Assembly (NCBI GenBank): GCA_002914845.1
Contig: JXTC01000021.1
Location: 1,238,232 to 1,302,231, forward strand
Length of the DNA: 64,000 nt
Direction: 5' to 3'
Source of the DNA: Trema orientale
Taxonomy: Eukaryota; Streptophyta; Magnoliopsida; Rosales; Cannabaceae
The notes under the pieces are model-generated. The model saw only the letters and a program-made list of their open reading frames with translations. It did no database searches and was not told where the DNA came from. Each line of letters starts with the position of its first letter. Positions within the stretch are counted from its first letter, which is position 1. The position numbers were made by a program, and so were the translations under genes. Below, one piece after another: positions 44,701-55,183 of this stretch.

Positions 44701-47500
44701 TCAACATGGTGGGTTGGTGATAATTTATCCTCTCTGATGCAATCTGTTGGTGCAAGTGAAAAAGTCTTCCAGATGATGGATCTATCGCCTAGTGACCAAT
44801 TTACATTTGAAGGCAAGTAATTTATGAACTTTATTAAAATCATATATTGTTGTATAATTTCATCTTGAATGTTCAACTTCATTGTTTTCTTTGATTATTC
44901 TTTTTTCTCTGTTTTTCTTTTTCCTTTATTGTTTAATTTTTTCTCCTGCCTTTTGCAAGAAGCTTATATTGTTGTGGTCATCTAAATTTGACACCCAAAT
45001 ACTTAGAACGTAGAATTCAACTCTTGTCCAAATGTGATACTTCATCTCTAAATGTAATTTGTCTGACGTGCTTCTTTGCAATAACTTTTTTGCTTTTCTT
45101 TCTTAATATGTGAAATTCTACTTAGTCAAGACGAAAGGCCAACACAGACCATTAGGTCCATGAAGAATTTATTTAACATAAATCTGACTCACTAGCAAAT
45201 CACTCTGTATATCACTCATAGGCAAGTCTGACCAAAGAAAAACTAAATCTTAAGAAAGAAGTTTGCAATACATTGTTCTAGCTGAAGGTATTCAGAATGC
45301 ATTTTTTGACCCTTTATTAAAAACATTTAATTCAATTTGAATGTTAATACTGTACAGGAGTAAAGTTGCAAAAGCTGATCGGACGTATTGATTTTGTGAA
45401 TGTATCCTTTCATTATCCTTCAAGGCCAACGGTATGTTTCCTGTCTCGGTATTAGAATTAAACCTTCTTGATTCTGATTTGGCACACCCACTTCTGATGT
45501 CGTTTTATGTCTCTTACCATCGGAATGGTGTATGAATGGTGGTAGCATTGCACTATATACATCCCAAGTCTTTTTGACATGTGGTTGGGAGATTTGAAAC
45601 TTAGCATCCCTCACACTAAGAGGTGAATTATCTTTAAATTATGCTTGTAACCATGATACATTGCAAGCAGCAAGTCTTAGTTGTTTTTTAATCCCATCAA
45701 CACTCTATTAAAGTGGTGGAATATTTTGTTTAGTGATTGGACTGTGTACTACTAGAAATAATTAGTAATTACTTTCTTTTTGTTCTTCACTGAGCTTTTC
45801 TATTATGTTGCAATGAATTTTTTTTCTTTGTTATCACTTAAGGGCTAGGGCAAAGGGGTGGGCTGAGGGATGACAAGACTACTGTTCATAGCTTACCTTG
45901 CAATTGCATGGTTTAAACTTGATTGATAGTGTTACTGGCTACAGTATGACTGTGGATTCCACCAATAATTGTTGCTCTTGAGGAAGAACTAATAATCTGA
46001 TGTTTGACTAGGTACATGTTGTGCAACACGTAAACATATCAGTGAATCCCAATGAAGTGATTGCAATTGTAAGGAAATGCTTGTTTTCTCAGTATTTTTT
46101 TCCTTTTTTCTATGACAGTAACTCAATAAGAACTAACTTTCTGGTTGAAATTTTTTCTTAGGTTGGTCTTAGTGGTAGTGGAAAAAGCACACTAGTGAAT
46201 CTTTTGCTTCGTCTTTATGAGCCAACAAGTGGTGAGGTAATTTTACTTTGGCCTTTCACCTGTATATCATGAAATTTATGTGACTGAGTGAAGTTATGTC
46301 CTCTGAATGTGTAACTTCGAGAGTGATTACAGTATACAGTTGTCCATTTACTTGCCTTTGATATTAAATGAACTAAAAGTTTTGCAACTATTGTCTAAAT
46401 CCATATTATAAGCGATGGTTCTCTATGTAGGGTATAAGAAAGATGGTTAACAGCCAGAGTGTGTATTTTAATTCAGCTTTGTACAAACACGCATTAGTAT
46501 TTTTATGTTATTTTAATTGCAGATATTAATTGATGGCTGCTCCCTGAGAGGGTTGGATGTCAAGTGGTGGAGAGAAAGAATTGGATATGTGGGACAGGTT
46601 TGTAGTTTACTTCCAGCCTCGGTGAAATTTTGTCATTTGGGATCTGTCTTTTATTCTTATGCGAAGACTTACAGGAACCCAAACTTTTCCGGATGGATAT
46701 TAGCTCAAACATCCGATATGGATGTACAAGAAATGTAAGACAGGAAGATATTGAATGGGCTGCAAAGCAAGCGTATGCACATGACTTCATTTCAGCACTA
46801 CCAAATGGTTACAAAACACTAGTTGATGATGATTTATTAAGTGGGGGCCAGAAGCAACGAATTGCCATCGCCCGGGCCATTTTGAGGGACCCAACTGTTT
46901 TGATCCTCGATGAAGCTACTAGTGCACTTGATGCAGAGAGTGAGCACAATGTCAAGGTAGCTACTAATGAAAAAGCCCCTTAAAAAAAGGTCAACTGTCT
47001 AGGAAAAGGAAAACCAGTTATAATATGTCACTCCTATATTTTCTGTTCTTGCTAAATCGTTTATACATGTATTTAGGGTGTTCTTCGTGCCGTCAGAAGT
47101 GACATGACATCAAAGAGAACCGTCATAATTATAGCTCACAGGTAGCTTTTCAATATCTCTTCTGCGTCCTAATTTTTTGGTGCACTTCCTCTTAATTGGC
47201 ACCTGAAACTTTTTGACACCCATTTCTACAGGCTTTCTACTATTCAAGCAGCTGACAGGATAGTTGTAATGGACAGTGGTAAAGTTGTTGAGGTTTGATT
47301 CTGTCCTTTTTATTTTGAAGCTAAAAGTTTTTCCATTTAAACAAATTTATGAAACACCCATTTCGACCTTTTTTTTTTTTCCCTTATTTTGATTTGGAAG
47401 TGGCTTCTTCAACATACAGATGGGCAGTCACAGGGAGCTTCTTCACAAAGATGGTCTATATGCACGATTGACAAGAAGACAGGTCGATGTTGTGGTTTAA
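41786..47500 (+). CDS. ABCB26: ABC transporter B family member 26, chloroplastic (TAP1-like half transporter; 18 exons, 704 aa)
   Basis: Half-size ABC exporter: an N-terminal transit-like leader rich in Ser/Arg, a membrane domain, then one ATPase domain; presumably works as a dimer in a plastid membrane. Exons: 41786-42247, 42359-42486, 42781-42823, 43042-43086, 43196-43318, 43404-43507, 43803-43857, 43931-44001, 44152-44254, 44602-44812, 45358-45431, 46012-46068, 46162-46236, 46523-46597, 46675-46956, 47077-47141, 47232-47292 and 47420-47500 (2115 nt, closed by TAA). Intron 10 begins GC (AG|GCAAGT), which the frame demands. Recognisable blocks are [43 protein letters not shown], Walker [10 protein letters not shown] (about 494-502), Q-loop Q542, signature LSGGQ (597-601), Walker B LILDE with D621-E622, and H-loop H657. 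All catalytic residues are present. It agrees closely with Arabidopsis ABCB26 as I recall it, in sequence and length (about 700). Transported substrate is not known from the sequence. Confidence 0.95.
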
Positions 47501-47607
47501 CCTTGTACTCGTATCAATAGTCAGCAAACAGCACACATTACATGTTATTTATAATTAAAAACTCTACATATTAAATTTTGTATTTCGTCTGATCTATTCT
47601 CTGATCA

Positions 47608-48226
47608 NNNNNNNNNNNNNNNNNNNNNNNNNNNNNNNNNNNNNNNNNNNNNNNNNNNNNNNNNNNNNNNNNNNNNNNNNNNNNNNNNNNNNNNNNNNNN
47701 NNNNNNNNNNNNNNNNNNNNNNNNNNNNNNNNNNNNNNNNNNNNNNNNNNNNNNNNNNNNNNNNNNNNNNNNNNNNNNNNNNNNNNNNNNNNNNNNNNNN
47801 NNNNNNNNNNNNNNNNNNNNNNNNNNNNNNNNNNNNNNNNNNNNNNNNNNNNNNNNNNNNNNNNNNNNNNNNNNNNNNNNNNNNNNNNNNNNNNNNNNNN
47901 NNNNNNNNNNNNNNNNNNNNNNNNNNNNNNNNNNNNNNNNNNNNNNNNNNNNNNNNNNNNNNNNNNNNNNNNNNNNNNNNNNNNNNNNNNNNNNNNNNNN
48001 NNNNNNNNNNNNNNNNNNNNNNNNNNNNNNNNNNNNNNNNNNNNNNNNNNNNNNNNNNNNNNNNNNNNNNNNNNNNNNNNNNNNNNNNNNNNNNNNNNNN
48101 NNNNNNNNNNNNNNNNNNNNNNNNNNNNNNNNNNNNNNNNNNNNNNNNNNNNNNNNNNNNNNNNNNNNNNNNNNNNNNNNNNNNNNNNNNNNNNNNNNNN
48201 NNNNNNNNNNNNNNNNNNNNNNNNNN
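47608..48226. other. Assembly gap (619 N)
   Basis: A run of N starts about 100 bp after the ABCB26 stop codon. It probably covers part of the 3' flank; true length is unknown. Apparent reading frames across it are meaningless. Confidence 0.99.
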
Positions 48227-50570
48227 TTTCTTTTGTCAAAATGAGGTTCATGAAATCTTGATGTTATGGGAAGAAATGTTATTGGTGGGAGAGATTGATT
48301 GCACAAATTAATTTATCTTAAAACAAAAGGTTTGAACACATGTTTGGAGGACACACGATTTTTCAATTAGGTTGCTAGATTTGTTTTTCAAATTGTTTTA
48401 TTTTAATGAAAATTTTACGTCTAATTATGAGACACTGTCTGCTTTCACACACTTTCAAGACTCTTAGACCTAAGCTTTAAATTTGTTTTTTGTTTTTTAG
48501 TTTTCAATACCTTTTTTTCCTTTGTGGATTAATATTTTGATGGTCCCTAATTCATCCCAAAATTTGTTTAAATTGTAAAGCTTACACTTCAATAAATACG
48601 CCCTTGGTCCTAAACAACTAAACATTGTACAATTAATCATCGACATTTTCAAAAAGAAAGTCCTATAATCTATAACAATCATTTATATTTCAAATTCCCA
48701 TGACGAAAATAACCATTTCACTTTTTAACACATTTTTGGGAAGAATATATATAGGTGGCTCTATTGTCACCCTATTTTTTCTCTTTCCACCACTTTTAAT
48801 TATTTAGTTATTCCCAAAAATATCCTCTTGTAAATTGATGTAAGTAACCTTATATATTATTAAATAATAGAAGACTAATTCTTAGCACACCTCTTACATA
48901 CCAAACATATCACTTACAAAAATTATGTCAGATAAAAAAAATTAATATTTAATTTATACGATTTGATTTCTATGATAAATTATGGAACCAAAGATTTTAT
49001 TCTATCAATAATTTTGATTATAATGAAAAACATAGTAGTTATAAGAGATTGATTTTTTTTTTTTTTTACCCCTTAACTTCATTCATAATGCATTTCTAAA
49101 TGTACCTTTTATTGTTAAGATAATTCATATGAAGTATATATAATTTCTTAATCGTATAGTTATTCTTTTAAAGAATAAATTATATAATATATGTGATTTC
49201 TTGATCGGATATNTACTTTAATCCTTTATGTATAAATGAATTTCATCTTGTACTCCTTGTGATCTTTTACGGTAAAATCTTTATTCCTACTATTTTTTTT
49301 TTTTTTTTTGATAAGAGTCTTTATTCCTACTATGAATTCTAACTCTATCACTTCCTAAATATATTAGGAAAACAGTACAATATAAATGAAGAACAAGACA
49401 AACAGAGGAAAAAATATTGGGTTCTTAAATTGTAATGGATAGTAAATTATTAGGATGGTGTGAATTTTTTTAAAAAAATATATATATTTACTATTGGGTA
49501 TTTTTGCACTTAACTAAAAATAAAAAAGTCTGTAAAAAGAAATTTCAAAACTTTATGTGGGGTTTAATTAGAAGAAAGGTGGGGAGAGAAAAAAGAAAGG
49601 GTGATGATAGAGACACCCATGTATATATACATATATATTGCGATAATAAGCTTAGTGATTACACCTTTAAGAATAAAGCTCCAAGTTGCACATATCTTAT
49701 CAAAGAAAAGAAAGGAAAAGTTTTGTTAATAAAAATAAAAATAACATAATAAAAATAATCACAACTATTATTTTTCCTTTTTTAGATATTTAGTCTAAAT
49801 ATCACAACTACTGCTTTTAGACCTTAAACATTTATGAAATTAAAATTTTAACTTAAACGAATCCCAAGTGACAGATGACAATATTAACAATTACGGATGA
49901 CAACACTAACATGATTGAGATCAAATTATTATATTGTTATAGTATTTATAAATTTTTGAGATGAGCTTCACCTACAATGATAAACAAAGAATAATCTTTT
50001 TTTTTTTTAATTTCAAAGGAGAGATTTTTTGTCAATGAGTTATAATGTGTTCTATTTCCACCCTAAACTTTTTAAATGGTCGTAATTAAGTTTATTCAAC
50101 TATTTTTTCACTTGATTTTTTTTTTAAAAAAAAAACTATGGCAAAATATAAGGCTTTTTATTTATTTTATGGAATAATATTTATAAAAAAAACCCACAAC
50201 GCGTAGTATTTTTAGCAATAAATATATACATAACATATATACACCTTTTCATTTATATCGAATTAGAGCTTCAATTTGTATTTTTCTATCAGCATCAAGC
50301 CCACAAATATAATCAAAATTGAAGCATAAAATTATTGAAAAAGACATTTTTACTCTTAAAATTCGCAAAACATAAATAAAAAATAACAATTAGTGAAATT
50401 AAAATGAATTTAAATCATTCAAAATAATTAAAATGAAAAAAAAATGACAAAAGTAAAAAAAAAAAAGAAGAAGAAACAAACAAACAATTTTTTCGTTTTG
50501 TCATTATCTTTTTTCTCCCATTTTAAGTAAAAATAATAATTATTGAAACTAAAAGGAATTTAAATTAAAG
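48227..50570. other. Gene-free AT-rich spacer downstream of ABCB26
   Basis: Very AT-rich, with many homopolymers and one ambiguous base at 49213. A direct repeat of TCTTTATTCCTACTA flanks a T run near 49279-49331. No exon or RNA gene is supported. Confidence 0.55.
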
Positions 50571-50731
50571 TAATACTATGGGGTACCAACACCAAATGAT
50601 GTGTTAATCTTTTATTGGGTGATTATAGTTGCACTTCAAGCGATGCCCATGTGAGACCTAAATTATTAATTAGCTAACTGAGTGACACGTCGTGAGGTGT
50701 TAAATACCAGTGATGCTCCATAGCATTATTT
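50571..50731. mobile_element. MITE, first of an adjacent pair (about 160 bp)
   Basis: Begins TAATACTATGGGGTACC and ends in the inverted ATGCTCCATAGCATTATT. It shares the GATGTGTTAATC, TTATTGG and GTGAGACC-type blocks with its neighbour at 50738. No convincing target duplication for this copy. Confidence 0.65.
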
Positions 50732-50737
50732 TTTAAA

Positions 50738-50910
50738 GAATAATACTATGAGGCACCAGTGGTGCCCAATACCACATGATGTGTCAGTTTATTATTGGTT
50801 AATCATAATTATAATTCAGGTGGGACCCAATTTATTGATTAAAATTATTCAATGACAGACAAACACGTTATTGTGGTGCTGGGTACTACTGGTACCCCAT
50901 AGCATTGCTC
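50738..50910. mobile_element. MITE, second of an adjacent pair (173 bp)
   Basis: Terminal inverted repeats GAATAATACTATGAGG and (inverted) GAGCAATGCTATGGGG. It is flanked by a perfect 9-bp duplication TTTTTTAAA (50729-50737 and 50911-50919). The two members of the pair lie only 6 bp apart, in the same orientation. Confidence 0.78.
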
Positions 50911-51404
50911 TTTTTTAAATTATTCAAAACAATTAATATGGAAAAAGAGAGAGTGAGTGTGACAAAAGTTTTAAATATACATGTAAAATCAATTTTCCCT
51001 TTTTTAAAAAAAAGTCATTTTAAGTGCTTTGAATTATTTAAATTATTTTTATTTAATAATTCTTTTATTTATATTTTATGAGTTTAAAGGTAAAAATAAT
51101 TTTTTTGATATTTTAAATTTGACCATATTTTGTGGGTCGGTGCTATATGATAAAAAACAGTAATTGAAGATTTAATTTTATGTTAATAAAAAAATATGAG
51201 TTTTATTTATTTATCTTTTTTTTTCACTGAAAAATGTGTTTTTCTTTTATTTATATTTTAACAAAATATTCATTAATTTTCTTATGGGAGAAAGATATTA
51301 AAATAAGAGTTAATTATATTTTTATATTTATTTATATTTTAACAAAATATTCATTAATTTTCTTGTGGGAGGAAGACATTAAAATAAAGGGTAATAACAT
51401 TTTT

Positions 51405-51560
51405 ATATCTTACATTTTAATTGTTTATTCAATTTATACATTCGGTTTTAGTTATTATCAATATTGTCCTCTATGTTTAAAAAGTGGTACACATTCATAC
51501 CATTCTAGTTTTGACCCTCAAATTCCTAAAATACTCCTTTAAGATTTAAAAGGGATAATA
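51405..51560. repeat. Fragment of the 22216-22572 foldback family
   Basis: A GGGTAATAACATTTTTATATC start and TTATTATCAATATTG block match the left arm of the family. A GGGATAATACC block at 51552 could be a rejoined end. The reverse arm is mostly missing. Confidence 0.45.
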
Positions 51561-52890
51561 CCACCAAGGGTCCCCAACCTTTCCCTACTGTATTACTTAA
51601 GGTCTTCTTGAAGAAGTGGGATTAACGGATTTTGCTTTGGAGCCGACTAATCTACGGTAGTAGACAGATCGGAATCTTTTCCTGGGAGAGCAGAGGGGTC
51701 AAGCTTGGAGACTTCTCATTGTGGAGAATCAAACTATCACGCAACTTGCATTCCGGTTCTACATATCGAACTGGGGAGTTCCGATTTTCTAAGGATTCCC
51801 TATTGCTAGAATAGCAGGGACTAAACAAACCATAGTTGCACGTAAATTGCTTGCCAGACAAAGGGTTATTGGTCTAATTAATTACACAATTCTTTTCTCC
51901 ATTCTTTTTTTTTTTTTAGCTTTTAACTCCCTAACCTTATGTTTTTGTTTCACGTTGGTCTTTTTTACATATTTCCGTCTAATTGCTTTGTTAAGTATCA
52001 TGTGACTAACACGGGGTGTCTCAACCAAGGATATAACTTGGAAAAGGGAGGAGATCGACCAAAACAACAACCATTTGGGCACCTACAGTCTAGAGACAAG
52101 TAGCCACATCTACCGTTGAAACTTAGCTTCATGTCATCTTCTATCACCAGAATTTTCACCAAACTCACCCCATTCTGTGGAATTGGGGTCGTGTACATGT
52201 TATTTTCGATTCTTACTTTGTTATCTCAGTTGGGAATTTCCATTTTTTTTGTTTTTTTCAAATTAACTTCATTAAAGAAACCAACTTGAAAGGTATCCTT
52301 GAAACTCTTTCATTCATATTGGTTTAGCATCTTAAAGCCAAAATTGGAGGAGGGATTTTAAGAAAGAAATTGAGAAGTATTTACTTTGGATTAATTTGCA
52401 TAGAGAAATGGTAATTCAAGGATAGAAATACATATTGTCATATTATGTATATATGAGGCTGTCCGAAGCAGGGACTGAAGCATTTGTACTCCAGTGAAGG
52501 TTTAAGCCCTACTCAATTTTGTATTTCCTTTGAAAAGGCTAAAAGATTTATATATATTTAGACGAAAATCGAAGATAATAGGAGTTTAGATTTTGAAATT
52601 GAACTCTTAGATTTTATTTCAGAACCCTGGTAACAGAATAAAATAAAATCTAAGAACCAAAATGATACAATTTAAAATTTAAGGATCAAAATGAGATTTT
52701 TCTCATAATTTATGGACAAGATGATCGTTTAACCATATAAGTATGGGTTTTGGACACTTATACCTATTTTTCGAAAAATAATACCAAATTTACGACCTTT
52801 CAAAAATAACAAAAATTCTGTACGACATTTTAAAGCATTTTTCTAAATACTTTAGGAGCTAGAAAACGTGGTGGCATTTCAGTAAATAAG
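51561..52890. other. Unassigned spacer with two GC-richer islands
   Basis: Islands at about 51600-51870 and 52000-52200 stand out from the AT-rich surroundings. The second reads about 60 codons on the - strand without a stop, including CGYLSLDCRCPNGCCFG, but I recognise no family and no start or splice context supports a gene. They may be decayed TE or gene fragments. Confidence 0.35.
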
Positions 52891-52904
52891 CCATCTTTTT
52901 TTAC

Positions 52905-53600
52905 AAGAAACCACAAAGGTTTCGTGGAAACTAATTTGGTTTCCTATTAGCGGAATGTTCTGTACATAAGTAAATCACATGAAATTACAAAGGTTTCTTG
53001 GAAACCAGCTTGGTTTCCTTTAGCGGAATGTCTTGTACGTAAGTAAATCATAGGAAACCACAAATATTTTCTGGAAACTAAACAAGTTTCTCACTTCGCA
53101 GAATGCCATGTAGCTAAGTAAATCACAGGAAACTATGAAGGTTTCCTGGAAATCATTGTGGTTTTCTTTAGCAAAATGCCCTGTAGCTAAGTAAATCACA
53201 GAAAACCATTGTGGTTTCATTTTTGTAGAATGCTATGTGGCTAAGTAAATCACAGGAAACCACAAAAGTTTCTTAGAAACCATTGTGGTTTCTTTTTCAA
53301 ATTACAGGAAACAATGAAAGTTACCTGGAAACTATTGTGGTTTCTTTTTTACAAAATGCTCTGTCGCTAAGTAAATCACATGAAAAGACGAAAATTTCTT
53401 ATAAACCATTGTGGTTTCTGCAAAATGGTTTCTTTTTTGCAGAATGTCCTGTAATTAAGTAAATCACAGGAAATCATGAAGGTTTCCTAAATACCATTGT
53501 GGTTTCTTTTTCACAAAATGCCTTATAACTACGTAAATCATAGGAAACCACAAAGATTTTCTGGAAACCATTGTAGTTTTTTTTTTTTTTTTTTTGGTAG
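52905..53600. repeat. Minisatellite, about nine units of roughly 73 bp
   Basis: Each unit contains CTAAGTAAATCACAGGAAACC, an AAGGTTTCCTGGAAACCA palindrome, TTGTGGTTTCTTTT and CAGAATGCCCTGTA. The phrase AAGTAAATCA or a near form recurs at about 52971, 53040, 53117, 53190, 53243, 53370, 53458 and 53532. Spacing is mostly 71-75 bp, with one short and two irregular intervals. Units differ by point changes. No spacers as in CRISPR. Confidence 0.85.
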
Positions 53601-55183
53601 AATGCCCAGTTTCTAATTAGATATAAAGTTTAGTTCTTATTAACCTTTAATCATGCAGCAATATGCCAAGTATTAACATGAAATAATAAATTATTTTTTA
53701 TAGAAGAAAGAAAGCTGTTTGGTTTCCATCATTTATAGAAAGGCATAAAGTAAGGAAATATGAATATGTCTATTGGAAACTATAAAGCAAATATTAAAAG
53801 TGAGAAACTTATTTGGTTTCTATTTGAAATCTGAGGTATTAATACTCAACCAATAATTCAACCAATAATGCTATTATGTGCATAAAATATGGTCCAATAT
53901 TAGCTTCCTACAAAAGTCTCAAAAACTTAAATGATCTAAAACATAACATAAAATCACAGTCTTAAGAAATTATAAGCCACTGATATAATTTTGATACATG
54001 GCAATATTATGACCGAAAAGAATTTGAATTGTTACAGCAATGGAATAAGTTCAACGAATAGCAAGAGTACTCACTATTGATAACATCAATCTCATGAAGC
54101 ATGATGTCATGCACAACTTCTTTCTTCTTCTGGTTGCAACTCCCATTTCTGGGTATTGAATCAATTAAAATGTAAATACAGCCAAGTACTTATTTAAGAG
54201 CTCCAAAATTAAATAGTTTTACTTTTGCATGAACCAATCTTAAGAACTCAATAAACTGATTCTACTATCCCCAAAGGCAATATTACTATTTAATCAAAGA
54301 ATTCTAAGGCACTAAGTTCTTGACATGTATTTTCTCGAACACCTTAACTTCACCCCTGATACAACTAAGCTTTTTATATGTAGAAATAAGTATATATTAC
54401 AAAACCCAGGCATCTAACTGAAGAAAAGGATTAAAAAAGAAAGTTTTGCCTCAAAATATTTAACTCTATGCTTAATTTGGTTATTGTTTTCTTTTGGGCA
54501 TTTTCACAAACATTCTAACTACAAAGATGTATGATATATATTCAATAAAAACCCGGAAAAGACTCAAAACTTCTATTTCCTTAGTCCACTTATTTCTACC
54601 ATTTTTTCACAGAAAACAAACATATTAGTTATTTATTCTTTAAATAGAATCAGATTACACACAACTTCTTATCTCATGATCAGGACGTAGTCGTGGCTCT
54701 AGGGAAATCGGAATCCACTAGCAGAGGCATGGTTGGAGAGGGATGCGATAGTCGACACGGGAGGGAGATAAATTCAGCTACAAACTAGCTTGAAGGAGAT
54801 GACCCACTGCTGAAGGCGTTACTGAAGATTGTATGAAAATTAAAAATATTGTATTTTTCTACTAAATAGATTGTATAGAAATAAGTGTTACAGGCTAGAC
54901 CGTATTTTGGTCATTATTTTTTAAAAGACCGTATATATGGTGTCTTTTTCCCTATAAGTATAACCCGTAATAAAATATTGTCGTTGTGACTTGGAGAGTA
55001 ATCCCCAACGCAAGGCCTCACAAAAGCATCATGCACCCTCACGTCCTAATTTCCCTTCTTTCTCCACCTCCGCCAGCGTAATTCGTTATACCACCCATAG
55101 CCACTTCTGCAAACCCACCCACCCTTCTCTTCAATGGAACCCAACCATCACTAGTACCCAAATTTATCAAACCATAAACCGCT
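53601..55183. other. Upstream region of the PNISR-like gene
   Basis: AT-rich until about 54990, then a CT-rich leader typical of a 5' UTR. An ATG at 54991 opens a frame of about 217 codons in another phase that reads across the first exon; it lacks the later exons' phase and is not chosen. No other exon is supported. Confidence 0.5.

Noticed and set aside
47571..48306. Two long - strand frames of about 230 codons
   Set aside because: They run through the N gap and consist almost wholly of undefined residues.
52905..53600. CRISPR-like array
   Set aside because: Repeats are contiguous and diverged, with no unique spacers, in plant nuclear DNA; it is a minisatellite.
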